Source: Oenanthe sinensis
Lineage: Eukaryota; Streptophyta; Magnoliopsida; Apiales; Apiaceae
Assembly: GCA_028671895.1 (NCBI GenBank)
Contig: CM053810.1
Coordinates: forward strand, 64,109,501 to 64,173,500
Length of the DNA: 64,000 nucleotides
Direction: 5' to 3'
Shown piece by piece: positions 50,501-60,099 of the stretch (positions are counted from its first letter, which is position 1; every line of letters starts with the position of its first letter). The position numbers and the translations under genes are program-made. The notes under the pieces were generated by a model that was not told where the DNA came from, did no database searches, and saw nothing but the letters and a program-made list of their open reading frames with translations.

Positions 50501-53500
50501 TTAGGTACTTTTTACTTAATGGAACTTTTCTCCTAAAAGCTAGCTTAAAGCCGGAGTACACAAACACGTCAAAAGCTCCTAGAAGTCATTTTTTACTTAA
50601 ATCCATGTTACACAAACAGGCTCTTAAATAGATATGGGCATGGTTGTCACGGCGGTCATTCGAGTTGAGTCGATGGAGGTTCGGCTAGTCAATTAGTCTG
50701 ACTAGTCGAGACTAGTCGTCGACTAGTCGACAAATTATATATATATATATATATATATAATTTAATTAATAAACTATATATGTTATATTTGTTAAACTAT
50801 ATATGTTATATACTTATATAATTCTTTAGTTTTAAGATTTATGACTTATCCAAAACTTGTGATTTATTCTGCAACAGGCCAACAACCAAACGAAGTAACC
50901 AACAATGTACTGCACTCAAGCTCAAGTGCTTTGCTCAATACCTGGAACAAAAACAGAAAACTTGAATTAGAAAATAGAGGCGAAAAACCTACAGATTTAA
51001 CAATTTGTACCTGTAAATGAACTGAAAATATATGGACACTAGACAGATTGCATCATTGCAATAATTCACATGTTTCTCTGGTTAGAAAAACAGAAAAAAC
51101 AAAGGCGAAAAAGCAAAAACTACAAAAAGCAAAAACTACAAAAAACAAATGCAAAATTATAAAGATGATTAAAACCTGATCAAATAAACATCATAAACTC
51201 ACAATCTTATCAGCAAATGTTATAATTAGGTTATAATTTGTTATTTTTAGGTTAAAATCTTATTTATATGACTAGGTTTGACTGGGTTTGACCGGGTTTT
51301 TTGAACCAGTCGACAGCCCATATGACTAGTCGGCTCGACTAGTCGACTAGTAGGCCGAAATATCAATTTTTTCAAGTTGGTGGTTTCAGTCGACTATCCT
51401 AGCTCGACTGCTCGACTAGTCGCCGACTAGTCGCGACTAGTCAAGCGCCGTGACAACCATGGATATGGGTCATAAAAGGAAACATAAAATACTTCTCAGC
51501 GCGTTCAAAACCCTAAAGCAGCTTCAAAGATTGATTCACAACCCTTCTTTCTTCTTCTCACGAGTAATATACACACATACACATATACAAACACACATAT
51601 ATAATCTTCTAATTTTTGTATATACATACATGATACATATATACACATATATCTCATCTTCTTTCTTTTGTCAACTGATTCAAAGTTCTTTTCTTTCTTC
51701 TTTCTCTCATTTTGTGAATCTTGATGAAGATGAAGAAGAAGATGATTAGTGGCCACTAACTTCGCATTTCCTTGCTATTTTGCCTTTATATTATTCGAAT
51801 TTATGTGATGAACTTGATTGATTTATAATTTATGATAATTTACTTTTGCTTATAAATGTTTTATTATTTATAATTATATAATGTTTTACAATATATACAT
51901 CCTACATATGTATTTTTACATGTCTTCGATGAATCCGCGCGTTTCGCGTGGCTCGTTGCGCTTATGCTCCAGGAGGCCTTTGCGCTTCGATGCGCATATC
52001 GCGTTAAATAACACTGGATGAGATATATTAAGCACAATTCATGTAATCGTTATGGCCTAAAAATAACCAACTCCAAATATATCACCTCCATACTAAGATA
52101 AGCTTGAACAGCAGGTGAGAGATACCCGATCAATATCAACTTTTACCAATAAGCTTTAGAAAGTGCAAGATGCCTCAATCATAGAATGCTTGTTTTCAAC
52201 CAATAGTCAGAAACAGATAATAAGGTGATGACGAAAGGTTTTACAACATCTAGTAACAAAATGATGAAGAACAAATAGAAAGTGTTTTACATTAAGAGAG
52301 GATAAGACAAAAGACTTCAAACAGACAATCTAGAATAATTTCAGATAAGGGCTTGCAACCATATTTATTACTCCCTCCGTCCTTTTGAATTGTTATCATT
52401 TCAAAATGGGGTGTCTGGCACGCATTTTAAGGTGAATTTTAAGGATAGTTCCATAATTTATTTTTGAAATTTTCCTTTTTTGTATAAATATAGAACAATC
52501 CTATTTTTATACAAAAAAAGAAATTTTTAAAAATAAGTTATGGAACTATTCTTAAAATCCACCTTAAAATGCGTGTCAGAAAATGAAAAAAAAGTGATAA
52601 GAATTGGTTGGGACGGAGGGAGTATAAACTTAGACTAATCCTGTCCGGAACTAGGGTTTCTTCTTTTGTATTTTCAATGTTTTTTGTGATTTTCTGTATA
52701 TATATGAGATATCAGTTGCAGAAAATAGAGAGAAACAGATAGAAACAGAGCTTAGAGACGGAATTAGAGAGAGATAGATCAGAGTTAGAGACAGAGTTTA
52801 GAGATAGAGAAAGATAAAGTTTAGAGAGAAAGAGGTGGAATGTTCATTCCATTTTCAAATATCAAATGCTTAATCAAAAAGTACATCCAGGAACACTATA
52901 TATAGAGAGAGAGTTCCAACAACAGTGAAATAACTCTAGTACCCTTACTAATATCACACACAGCCTTATCCATTTACTTCTACACAGTCTATTATTATTA
53001 ACATTGTAATACTACTGCTGGAATCCTGTCAAATCCTAATCAAACTCAAATTCCAGAATCTATTCCTCACTCCAAGTATATGATAACTGATAAGAAGCTT
53101 AGCCTAATCCTAATCAAACTTACATTCCAAAATAAGTACAAAAGTCGATGTCTCTTATACATGTGCAGGGGCGGAGGCATATAGAGGCGAGAAGCGGCGG
53201 TGGACCACCCTGGAATCTAAAAATTGATAATAAAAAAAATTAATACAACCCAGCCCGAATATAAGAATTAACCCAGCCCCAATATAACAACTAACCTGGC
53301 CTCTTTTGCTAATAAACATTATCAATTTATAAGTTATAACATATGAACACACTAGATTTGCTCAACTGGGGTTTAAAAAGAAAAGCAACGGGACAAAGTT
53401 TAAGAAAGAGACACGCTCTGCACACAGCCAAACGGAGAGATGAGGTCACGGTAAAAGAAAGATGTCTTCTTCTTGTTGTCTTCTTCCCGCTTTTTAGTCA

Positions 53501-56500
53501 ACAAATTTAAATTTTTAGTCAACAAATTTAAAGGTAAATCTAAAATCTCTTTACACTTTTTTGTAATTCACATATAGGATATATGAATGGTATTTATAAA
53601 CTCATAGTATACCCATTTGTTCTTATTGATCTACATCTACCGTAAATTAGGGCTTTTTTAATTTTTTAATTATTATGTTTTATTTTAGGAAAATTAAAGA
53701 TATTATCAAGTATGGATAGATTTTTGATTAAAAAAAGTCTATAGATGATATGGGACAAAGCGAGCATGGTCAATCTAATTCAAGTTCTCGTCAAGGTGTT
53801 TAATTTAATTTAGACAATCTACTGATTGATCCGGGAAAAAGAGAAAGTATTTATAGTTTTGATTCTAATAATAGAAAAAAAGTACGAAGATTTTATCTAC
53901 AAAAAGATCCTTGTCAACCGAAAATAGATTTTCCTTGGAGACAATTTGGAAATACAAAACATAGATTTATTTTCGGGTTGGTTTGAAGAATATCGTAGTT
54001 GGCTTGAATATAGTATTTCGGAAGATTCGGCATATGGTTTGTATTGTTATCTTTTCAAGCCTATGCATGGAGCTCAAAGTGGTGGTGATACATTTGTTTT
54101 CGAAGGTTTCACTAACTTTAAGCAACCTCATAAAAAATTGCGAGAACACATGGGAGGTCACAATAGTGTTCATAGAACGGATGCTAGTTTTTTTTAGCTT
54201 GATGGGATTGCATAACTTGGGAGAAAATGGTTGAAATGGGAAAACATTTAATTCATCCACTAGTTTTTAAACTTTTAAAACTAGCGTTACTTTTACCGGT
54301 GTCGACGGCGGGTGTGGAAAGAGCATTTTCTGCAATGAGTATTGTGAAGAATAGATTACGTAATCGGATTGGGGATGATTGGCTAAATGATCTTTTGGTG
54401 ACATATATTGAAAGATATTGTTTTCTTCAAGTAAAAAATGGTGATATCATGAAAAGATTCCAAAATATGAAGAGTTGTCGAAATCTTTTGTAAATATATT
54501 CACTTTTGCGACATTTTTGCTAAAAACGGGTTAGTCATTCTTCATTAATCAGCCCCTGGATAGTTTACTAAAGTACTATATTTTTTATTTGAATGCTTGT
54601 TTTTGTTTTCTTTCTTACCTACCTGATGATAGAATAATTAATGTAATATTCTTTCTGAAATGTAGAAACTACAATTCAAGTTTTTTGAAACAAGGTGTAC
54701 AAGGTTGCCTTTCCTCCTTCAGGTATTATAATTTATATATTCTATTTGTCTTGTTAGTGCAGAAATCTATCTGATGTATTGTTAGCTCTTGGTATATAGT
54801 TTTTGTTTAAGTTTCGAGTTTAGTTTTTTGGTTTTTTTAGAAGCATACTGATTAGTGCATATTTTTGCATACTTTTATACCTATTTATTGTTTGCCTTAG
54901 TATTTTTAATTAATTAATATCGTGCATTTTCATAATTTTGTAGATATTTGATTAAATATTGAAAAAAGAAGAAAAAATGAAGAAAATGGGAGAAAAGAGC
55001 AAGAAAAGAAGTAAAGTTTGACTCAAGCCATCAAGTTATACTTGGATCCAAAGCAAAGGACAAGTGGATGGATAGAGATGAAAGGCTAAGATTTACCCAA
55101 TACCCTAATTTTGTCCTATAAATACTCCCCTTCTCCCATTGTATTCCAAAACTTTAGTTTACCAGTTTTAGTAGTAGCCTCTCTTTTAATTTTCTAGATC
55201 TAGTTTTTATCTCTCTCAAATATTGTAAACACTTTTTATACGAATACAATTCAAGCTTTCCTTCTCTTTCTACTTGCATCTTATCTTCTTTAAATTTATG
55301 GCTATGATATCTTTTTAAGTACCACAAGTTGTATACTTGGGAAATAAAAGGAGCCATTTTAAATTAAAATTCTAGATCTAGTTTACTTCATCTCTATATT
55401 TTACTTTTTAGTTTTACTTTTTATTATCTTGTCATGAGCCCATTTTAAATCTCTATTTTAAATGTGGGTTTAATGATTTTAGATCTTTAACTTTGTTATT
55501 GTTGGTTTTTGATTCTAGATTGTAGATCTTAGTTTGGTTGGTTATTGGGTTTGATACTTAATTCTAGTTGGTTGATATTTTAGATATAAATTGGTTGTTA
55601 GTAGTTTAGTATTGAATAGGCCCTTTATTATTTAGATCTACTTTTTATTATTTTTGTAGTTGAACCCCTCTTGGATCCAATTTCATTAATGGGTTTAACT
55701 TGTTCAAATTTTAGATTTACTTTTTATTATTAGTTGTTAGATGGAGTTAATAGATCTAACTTTTGTTGTTGATTTTAACGTAGTAGATGTAATGGGTTAG
55801 ATATATTAAAAGTAAATTTAATTTTAGTAGTGTTAAAATAGGATCTTTAAATTTTTTTAGATATAGTTTACTAGCTTACTTATTTTTTTTTCTTTTATTA
55901 GTATAAACAAAATTCACCTTGAAATCAAATTCTCTAATTCACCTAAGTTAAATTTTAAAGATCGCGAAATTAATTTAGTCTTTGTGGTTCGAATCTTAAA
56001 AATACTAAAACGAGATCGTGCACTTGCGATAATTTCTAAATTAAATATTTTTAGTACATCACATACTATTTTGGCTCCCCCTGACTTAGATTCCTAGCTC
56101 CGCCACTGTACATGTGTGTGTAACATAAACTTGGCTTCCCCAAAAAGCTTGCTAAATAGGAAGTTATGCTTGCAAGGTTGATAGTTAAATGTGTAGCCAA
56201 ATCTCTATTAACAAAACTAATGCATAGAGCAAGTGAACCGTGTAACGCTGTAGACATATGATACATAAAAGCACTATGCAAGGTTGAATTATAAAAATGT
56301 AGTAGCAAGGGGATTTGGACCTTGGTCTATCAATTGCATATTAGTATATTACAACATAAACCAACTCAATCCACTCATCCTTTTCGAACATGATACCAAC
56401 TAGATGTGACATCCTTATACACTAATATATTTAAATTCAAGTTATATAATATGTAAATCCATTCAACAGGTAACATTTTTTATCTATTACATTCACATAT

Positions 56501-59500
56501 AATATATAATGTATCCTTAAAATTTTACTCTTGGAAAATAAAACTCGAAAGACTTAATAACATCTATAGGTGCATATGGTTATATGGGATGATTATGTGA
56601 CTACTTGTTAAAATATACATGTGAATTGTCATAATTAATTTATGATCATTTAGTCGAGACTCATATAAAACGCAAATGTTTTACTGAAAATTGGTTAATA
56701 ACATTCTGACCCTCAAAGTTTCCTCCAAAATAAACATCAGCCCTCAAAGTGTAGAAACATGTCTCCACACCCTCAAAGTTTGGTAAATATTCATCCCGAC
56801 CCTTTCTCATATTTTTTTTTCAATTTCTTCTTCCAATTTTACCCTCATACTTTCACTTTTGGCCCTCACAGTTTGCAAGAAATGAATAAAATACGAATTA
56901 GCGCTAAAAAATTGGCGCATTTGTATATTCCAACCCTTTTTATCGAGTTGTTAGTCCACCCAACATTCGTTCTGCTGATCTTATGTATAGATACTAGCTA
57001 GAAAGCTAGTCATGGGTGGAATACATTAGAATAAAACTCTGAAGCACCATAGAAGCAATCAAAAGTGAATGAAGATGTTTTCAAAGTCCGCCACTTCGAA
57101 GTCGTAGACCAAATAATGGAGGAATCCTAGTCTTGGTGAGAAGTATTAAATTAAGGTCTTAATCATATACAACAAAGTTAAGGGTAAAATAGGAAAAATT
57201 ATTTTGAAAAATAACAGCAAGGGTTGGGATGTACAATTGAAATACTTTAAGGACGTGAATGTATATTTTCATAATTTGAGGATTGATGTGTATTTTCGTA
57301 AAAATTTTGAGGGTCAGGATATTAATAACCCTATTCTAAATGTTAGATATTGTCAGGAAGGCAGCAATAGAGTACTAGTAGTAGTATTTCATTTAGTAGT
57401 AAAGGTAGTTAAGTAATTTCAGAGGAGTAGTATAAATAGAAGCACATTTGTAATCTGGGGTTAAGATTAAAATATATGAAAATGGAACTTTGTTCCACCA
57501 CTCTTTCTCTCTCTATAATTGATTCTCTCTCTTTCTCTCTTTAGGGTTTTTATCTCTAATCTTTCTAATCTCTCTATCTCTGTCTCTCTGCTAAATCTCT
57601 CTCTTTTCATCTCTCTCATTTCTCTGTGAACTCTCTATATCTGTCTTAATCTCCCTGCTTTACTTGTTAATTCTGAGAATATAACTAGAAAACACCAAAA
57701 ATAGTCTCAAACAGTTCAAGAACTCACTAATTCCTGAGTCCTGACAGATATGTTGCAATAGTCAAGTTTGACATGTTAAAAATATCTGTAAAATTTAGGT
57801 ATGTTAAAAATAGTCGAGTTTTTAAGAGAGAGCAAGAGACCAGATGAAGGATATACAGCATTAGGGGTTTAAAGTGCAAACTTCCAAAGAGGGTAAGTAA
57901 AGAAAAAGTGTTCAAGCAGCGACTTCATTGAATCTTAGCAAAAATATATAGGCTTGAAATTGGCCTCGCAATTGAAATGGAGACATCGACTTTTAGTAGG
58001 AGAGGACGAAGATGAGGAAGAACAAGAGTTTGAATTTGGAGGGACCACCTCAACACTTAAAGATGATCGGGATGCAGATTTTCAGGATGACGATTTTAAT
58101 GAATATGATGAATGAAATTTTTACCACTAACAATGTTGGAAGCTTAAACTTAGCTATAAACTTTAATTTCGAATCTTGATGTTAAATCTCAAGATTGTTT
58201 TTTCTTGCCTTAGGGAGTATAATTTAATATATTAGAAGTGTGATTAATATACTATGAAGTATAAATTACCTTATAAACCTAAGTCGTTATATGTATAATC
58301 GTGACTCGTATATTTTAGAATTTTTTGTTAAATGTGCTCAGTTGCGCTTTGCGCCTAGGCTCCAGAAGGTTTGTGCCCGCTTAATGCTTTTGATAACACC
58401 GTCCGCAACCATTATCAAAATTTGAAGGAAAACAAACTGTTTGCACCAAGTACAGAAGAAGATCACTCGCACACATGGATACATTTCAAAATAAGACTGT
58501 AACATAATTTGATGTCATGAATTAAGAAAAGGGTTATTTATATTTTGGCTCTCGAAGTTTATCAATTTGAACACATAAACCCTTAAAGAAAAATTTTGTA
58601 TCTTTTTACCCTTCAAGTATGAGGTTTATACATTTTAACCCTTTTTTCATATTTTCTTCCAATATTGCCCTCAAGGGCTAATATGTCTATAACTGCATAG
58701 TTTAATGGCAATACTATACCGTAGGGGATTTATTTATTTTTACTAAATTTGTTGGAGTATTTATTTTATTTTTACTAAATTTATAGGGTATTTTTTTAAT
58801 TTTAAAAAATAATATCATTAATAATCGTTGCCTAACTAATCTTATACAATTTAATGAATGTTTGTATTGGCAAAATTCATTAAAATGAGTTGCGATGTTC
58901 TTACACAAGTGATTAGTATAAACGCACATTGAATAATATTTACAAATACTCAATTCATCAAGAAAATTATTTGTTACATGAAATCACTATTGTTCCTTGG
59001 TATAACCATTATGTATGATAGCAAACTAATTTAATAACAAAAAATTATATCAACAATACTACCTTATAAAAGGTAACTTTCTTAGTTTAAATGTAGTCGG
59101 TTTAACGTAAAGTTCTTGTCCATCTTAATATCTTATGAATAGTCATTATGTTTGAAAGCAAATCCATTTAATCTATTTTAAAAAAATTCATTGACGAACA
59201 CTTTTGCCATTAAAGTATTAGTTAAAGTATTAGTGCGGACACATTAACCTTTGAGGGCAATATTGGAAGAAAATATGGGATAAGGGTTAAAAGGTACAAA
59301 TCTCGTACTTGAAGGGTAAAAATATACGAAAATTTTCTTCAAGGGTTTATGTGTACAAACTAATAAACTTTAAGGGTTAAAATGTAAATAAGCCTTAAGA
59401 AAATGCAAGAGCAAGAACTAACTAGGTTACAAACAAAAATGAAAGGGGAGAAGACCTTCATAACAACACAATCATCCAAATCCCCAAATTTGGCCATATG

Positions 59501-59655
59501 ATCCCTCAATCCATCGGTGTCGATATCCCAAGGAATACCTAAAACCTAATATATACATTAAATACAAATATTTCAGGCAGTTAAAATGGCAATAAAAATA
59601 ATCGATAATAAATTAAAAGGATAGAAATACTTACAACAAGCTTTCTGTCAGACAT
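44531..59655 (-). CDS. three-RRM glycine-rich RNA-binding protein
   Basis: Predicted 414-aa hnRNP-like protein. Exons in transcript order: 59655-59635, 59545-59456, 49796-49731, 49569-49504, 49336-49251, 49132-49087, 48951-48897, 48007-47931, 46112-45965, 45888-45761, 45652-45548, 45111-44971, 44746-44531. All phases join without a stop. RRM1 (about 4-80) has RNP2 LVVLGI (6-11) and RNP1 RGFGYVTF (45-52); RRM2 (about 92-168) has IFVARV (94-99) and RGIGFITF (133-140); RRM3 (about 228-303) has IFVGRL (230-235) and RGFGFVTF (269-276). A linker rich in Tyr/Gly separates RRM2 and RRM3, and the C-terminus is built of GYGIGGGRPG repeats ending RYRPY. The protein should bind RNA, probably in the nucleus. 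Intron 2 is 9.66 kb and splits RRM1. Intron 8 is GC-AG. I recall an Arabidopsis protein of this architecture (At4g36960), to be checked. Confidence 0.93.
44581..44700 (-). repeat. coding minisatellite, four 30-bp units
   Basis: Four nearly identical 30-bp units, each encoding GYGIGGGRPG or GYGIGEGRPG, sit in the last exon of the RRM gene. They keep the frame, and one unit edge grades into GYGPYG. A fifth diverged unit lies at 44711-44730. Confidence 0.95.
46113..47930 (-). other. GC-AG intron 8 of the RRM gene
   Basis: The donor on the minus strand is CCCAAG|GCAAGT, the ideal GC-type donor, and the acceptor is TTCTCAG|GAGGAAG. It joins DRATPK to EEDFRPVSR in phase 0. The intron contains a duplicated 27-base palindrome at 47316-47375. 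Confidence 0.85.
47316..47375. repeat. tandemly duplicated 27-base perfect palindrome
   Basis: Two identical 30-bp units (47316-47345 and 47346-47375). Within each, CTAACCAAAGGGA, one G, then TCCCTTTGGTTAG is a perfect palindrome. It lies within intron 8 of the RRM gene. Confidence 0.95.
50216..50626. mobile_element. Tourist-like (PIF/Harbinger) MITE nested in hAT-like element 1
   Basis: Element 50219-50623 starts GAGGCCGTTTGGGATTAC and ends GTTACACAAACAGGCTC, imperfect inverted ends, and is flanked by TTA on both sides (50216-50218 and 50624-50626). Length is 405 bp, non-coding. Confidence 0.8.
50631..51469. mobile_element. hAT-like element 2 nested in hAT-like element 1
   Basis: Element 50639-51461 starts CATGGTTGTCACGGCG and ends CGCCGTGACAACCATG, perfect 16-bp inverted ends, flanked by GATATGGG at 50631-50638 and 51462-51469. 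The subterminal regions carry many copies of the self-complementary CGACTAGTCG and parts of it. Length is 823 bp, non-coding. Confidence 0.9.
52369..52624. mobile_element. Stowaway-like MITE, near-perfect hairpin
   Basis: Element 52371-52622 begins CTCCCTCCGTCC and ends GGACGGAGGGAG, flanked by TA. Its two halves are complementary over most of the 252 bp (for example GCATTTTAAGGTG against CACCTTAAAATGC). Confidence 0.9.
52637..53036 (-). mobile_element. solo LTR, minus orientation (family A)
   Basis: LTR 52642-53031 (390 bp) reads TGTCCGGAACTAGGG ... CTGGAATCCTGTCA and is flanked by AATCC at 52637-52641 and 53032-53036. A CTATATATAG box on the minus strand near 52901-52912 sets the orientation. 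It is the same family as the LTR at 57351-57746, in the opposite direction. No internal region remains. Confidence 0.85.
53712..54493 (+). pseudogene. hAT transposase relic (TTF zinc-finger type), internally deleted
   Basis: Starts MDRFLIKKSL then a stop. Next come DPGKRESIYSF-like and RFYLQKDPCQPKIDFPWRQF stretches, a frameshift near 53950, then WFEEYRSWLEYSISEDSAYG, GGDTFVFEGFTNF and HMGGHNSVH, the N-terminal signature of TTF-type hAT transposases. The catalytic middle is missing: after about 54190 the sequence jumps to the C-terminal dimerisation domain, LLPVSTAGVERAFSAMSIVK and NRLRNRIGDDWLNDLLVTYI (54250-54420). It is a non-functional, internally deleted copy, so movement would have needed transposase in trans. 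Confidence 0.88.
54844..56066 (+). mobile_element. solo LTR nested in hAT element 3
   Basis: LTR 54849-56061 (1213 bp) reads TGATTAGTGCATATTTTTGC ... TTTTAGTACATCA, flanked by CATAC at 54844-54848 and 56062-56066. A TATAAATA box near 55118 sits on the plus strand. GAGATCGTGCACTTGCGAT near the right end recalls some Gypsy (Tat/Athila-type) LTRs; that family call is inference. Confidence 0.82.
56693..57331. mobile_element. Mutator-like foldback element
   Basis: The left arm GGTTAATAACATTCTGACCC and the complement of the right arm, GGGTTATTAATATCCTGACC, match, and the match continues through several CCTCAAAGTTT modules. Flanks ACTGAAAAT and ATTCTAAAT agree at six of nine positions, a possible decayed 9-bp duplication. 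The inner part is non-coding. Confidence 0.65.
57346..57751 (+). mobile_element. solo LTR, plus orientation (family A)
   Basis: LTR 57351-57746 (396 bp) reads TGTCAGGAAGGCAGCAATAG ... CTGAGTCCTGACA, flanked by GATAT at 57346-57350 and 57747-57751. A TATAAATAG box near 57431 is followed by CT-rich leader-like sequence. It is homologous to, and inverted relative to, the LTR at 52642-53031. Confidence 0.87.
57970..58399 (+). mobile_element. hAT-like relic, 3' end
   Basis: A short frame ends in an acidic tail (GEDEDEEEQEFEFGG ... DDDFNEYDE, stop at about 58115), like the C-terminal tails of some hAT proteins. The end at 58330-58399 (GCGCCTAGGCTCCAGAAGG ... TTTTGATAACAC) is a diverged match to the right end of hAT-like element 1. 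The left end was not found. Confidence 0.5.
58522..59403. mobile_element. Mutator-like foldback element with 9-bp TSD
   Basis: Element 58531-59394 (864 bp) starts GGGTTATTTATATTTTGGC; the complement of its right end starts GGCTTATTTACATTTTAACC, and the arms match for about 150 bases (AACACATAAACCCTT, GAGGGCAATATTGGAAGAAA and others). Flanks are TTAAGAAAA at 58522-58530 and 59395-59403, the 9-bp duplication expected for Mutator-like elements. Confidence 0.88.
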
Positions 59656-60010
59656 GAATGTTGAATAAGTATGTAATCCAAGCACGATACACTCAAATTA
59701 ATTGAAACCCTCTAGAATTAAATCTCTCTCGAAATACTCAATTATGTAACACTCGAACACTCTTCGGGGGCCTGCACATAATACACACGCTTCTTTCTCA
59801 CACTCACACACAACAATCATCGTCGTCGTCATTACCGCCATTTTCTCGGGTTAAAAAAACAGGAAAAAACAAATGGATAAAAATTATTTTAAAAAAACGC
59901 TCAACTGACCTCGGTGGTTAGGTTTCTCTCCTCACTTATCTCTTATCTCTCTCGCTCGCTCGCTCGCGTTCTTCTTCTTCCGGTCGCCTCGCCGCACTAT
60001 CCAAACTCCC
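59656..60010 (-). promoter_or_regulatory. 5' leader and promoter side of the RRM gene
   Basis: The sequence upstream of the ATG turns purine-rich on the gene strand, with a short (CGCT)n microsatellite near 59949-59967 and GC-rich sequence to about 59995. A TGTGCAG|GCCCCC acceptor-like site near 59770 could end a leader intron; this is inference. Confidence 0.4.
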
Positions 60011-60099
60011 CTAATTTGTATCGGGGAACCGTATCTTAATTTTATTTATTATTTCCAGTTTTTTTATTTATCAAAATTAAAAATATATATACATACTGT

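Larger units (their letters stand above)
49988..52024. mobile_element. hAT-like element 1 (non-autonomous), host of two nested insertions
   Basis: Element 49996-52016 begins CAGTGTTATCAAACGCG and ends CGCGTTAAATAACACTG, and is flanked by GATGAGAT at 49988-49995 and 52017-52024. The 8-bp duplication and CAGTG ends indicate hAT. Both ends are rich in TGCGC/GCGCA units, in contrast to the AT-rich surroundings. The inner part includes TC- and AC-rich sequence near 51.5-51.75 kb but no transposase. It is interrupted by a Tourist-like MITE and hAT-like element 2. Confidence 0.88.
53158..56116 (+). mobile_element. hAT element 3 with transposase relic
   Basis: Element 53166-56108 (2943 bp) starts CAGGGGCGGAGGCATATAG, and the complement of its right end starts CAGTGGCGGAGCTAGGA, ends typical of a widespread plant hAT group. 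Flanks are TACATGTG at 53158-53165 and 56109-56116. It contains a degenerate transposase (53712-54493) and a nested solo LTR (54849-56061). Confidence 0.93.
49797..59455 (-). other. 9.66-kb intron 2 of the RRM gene, a transposon nest
   Basis: The intron separates the VVMK codons (ending 59456) from DRSTGRSRGFG (starting 49796). The donor is AAG|GTCTTC, which is weak, and the acceptor TTTAG|GATCGG. Elements listed separately below cover roughly 80% of it. Stretches without a recognised element are 52025-52368, 56117-56692 and 57752-57969; I see no gene in them. Confidence 0.9.

Noticed and set aside
54227..54493. 88-aa open frame as a small gene
   Set aside because: It is the dimerisation domain of a hAT transposase inside an element with clear ends and target duplication.
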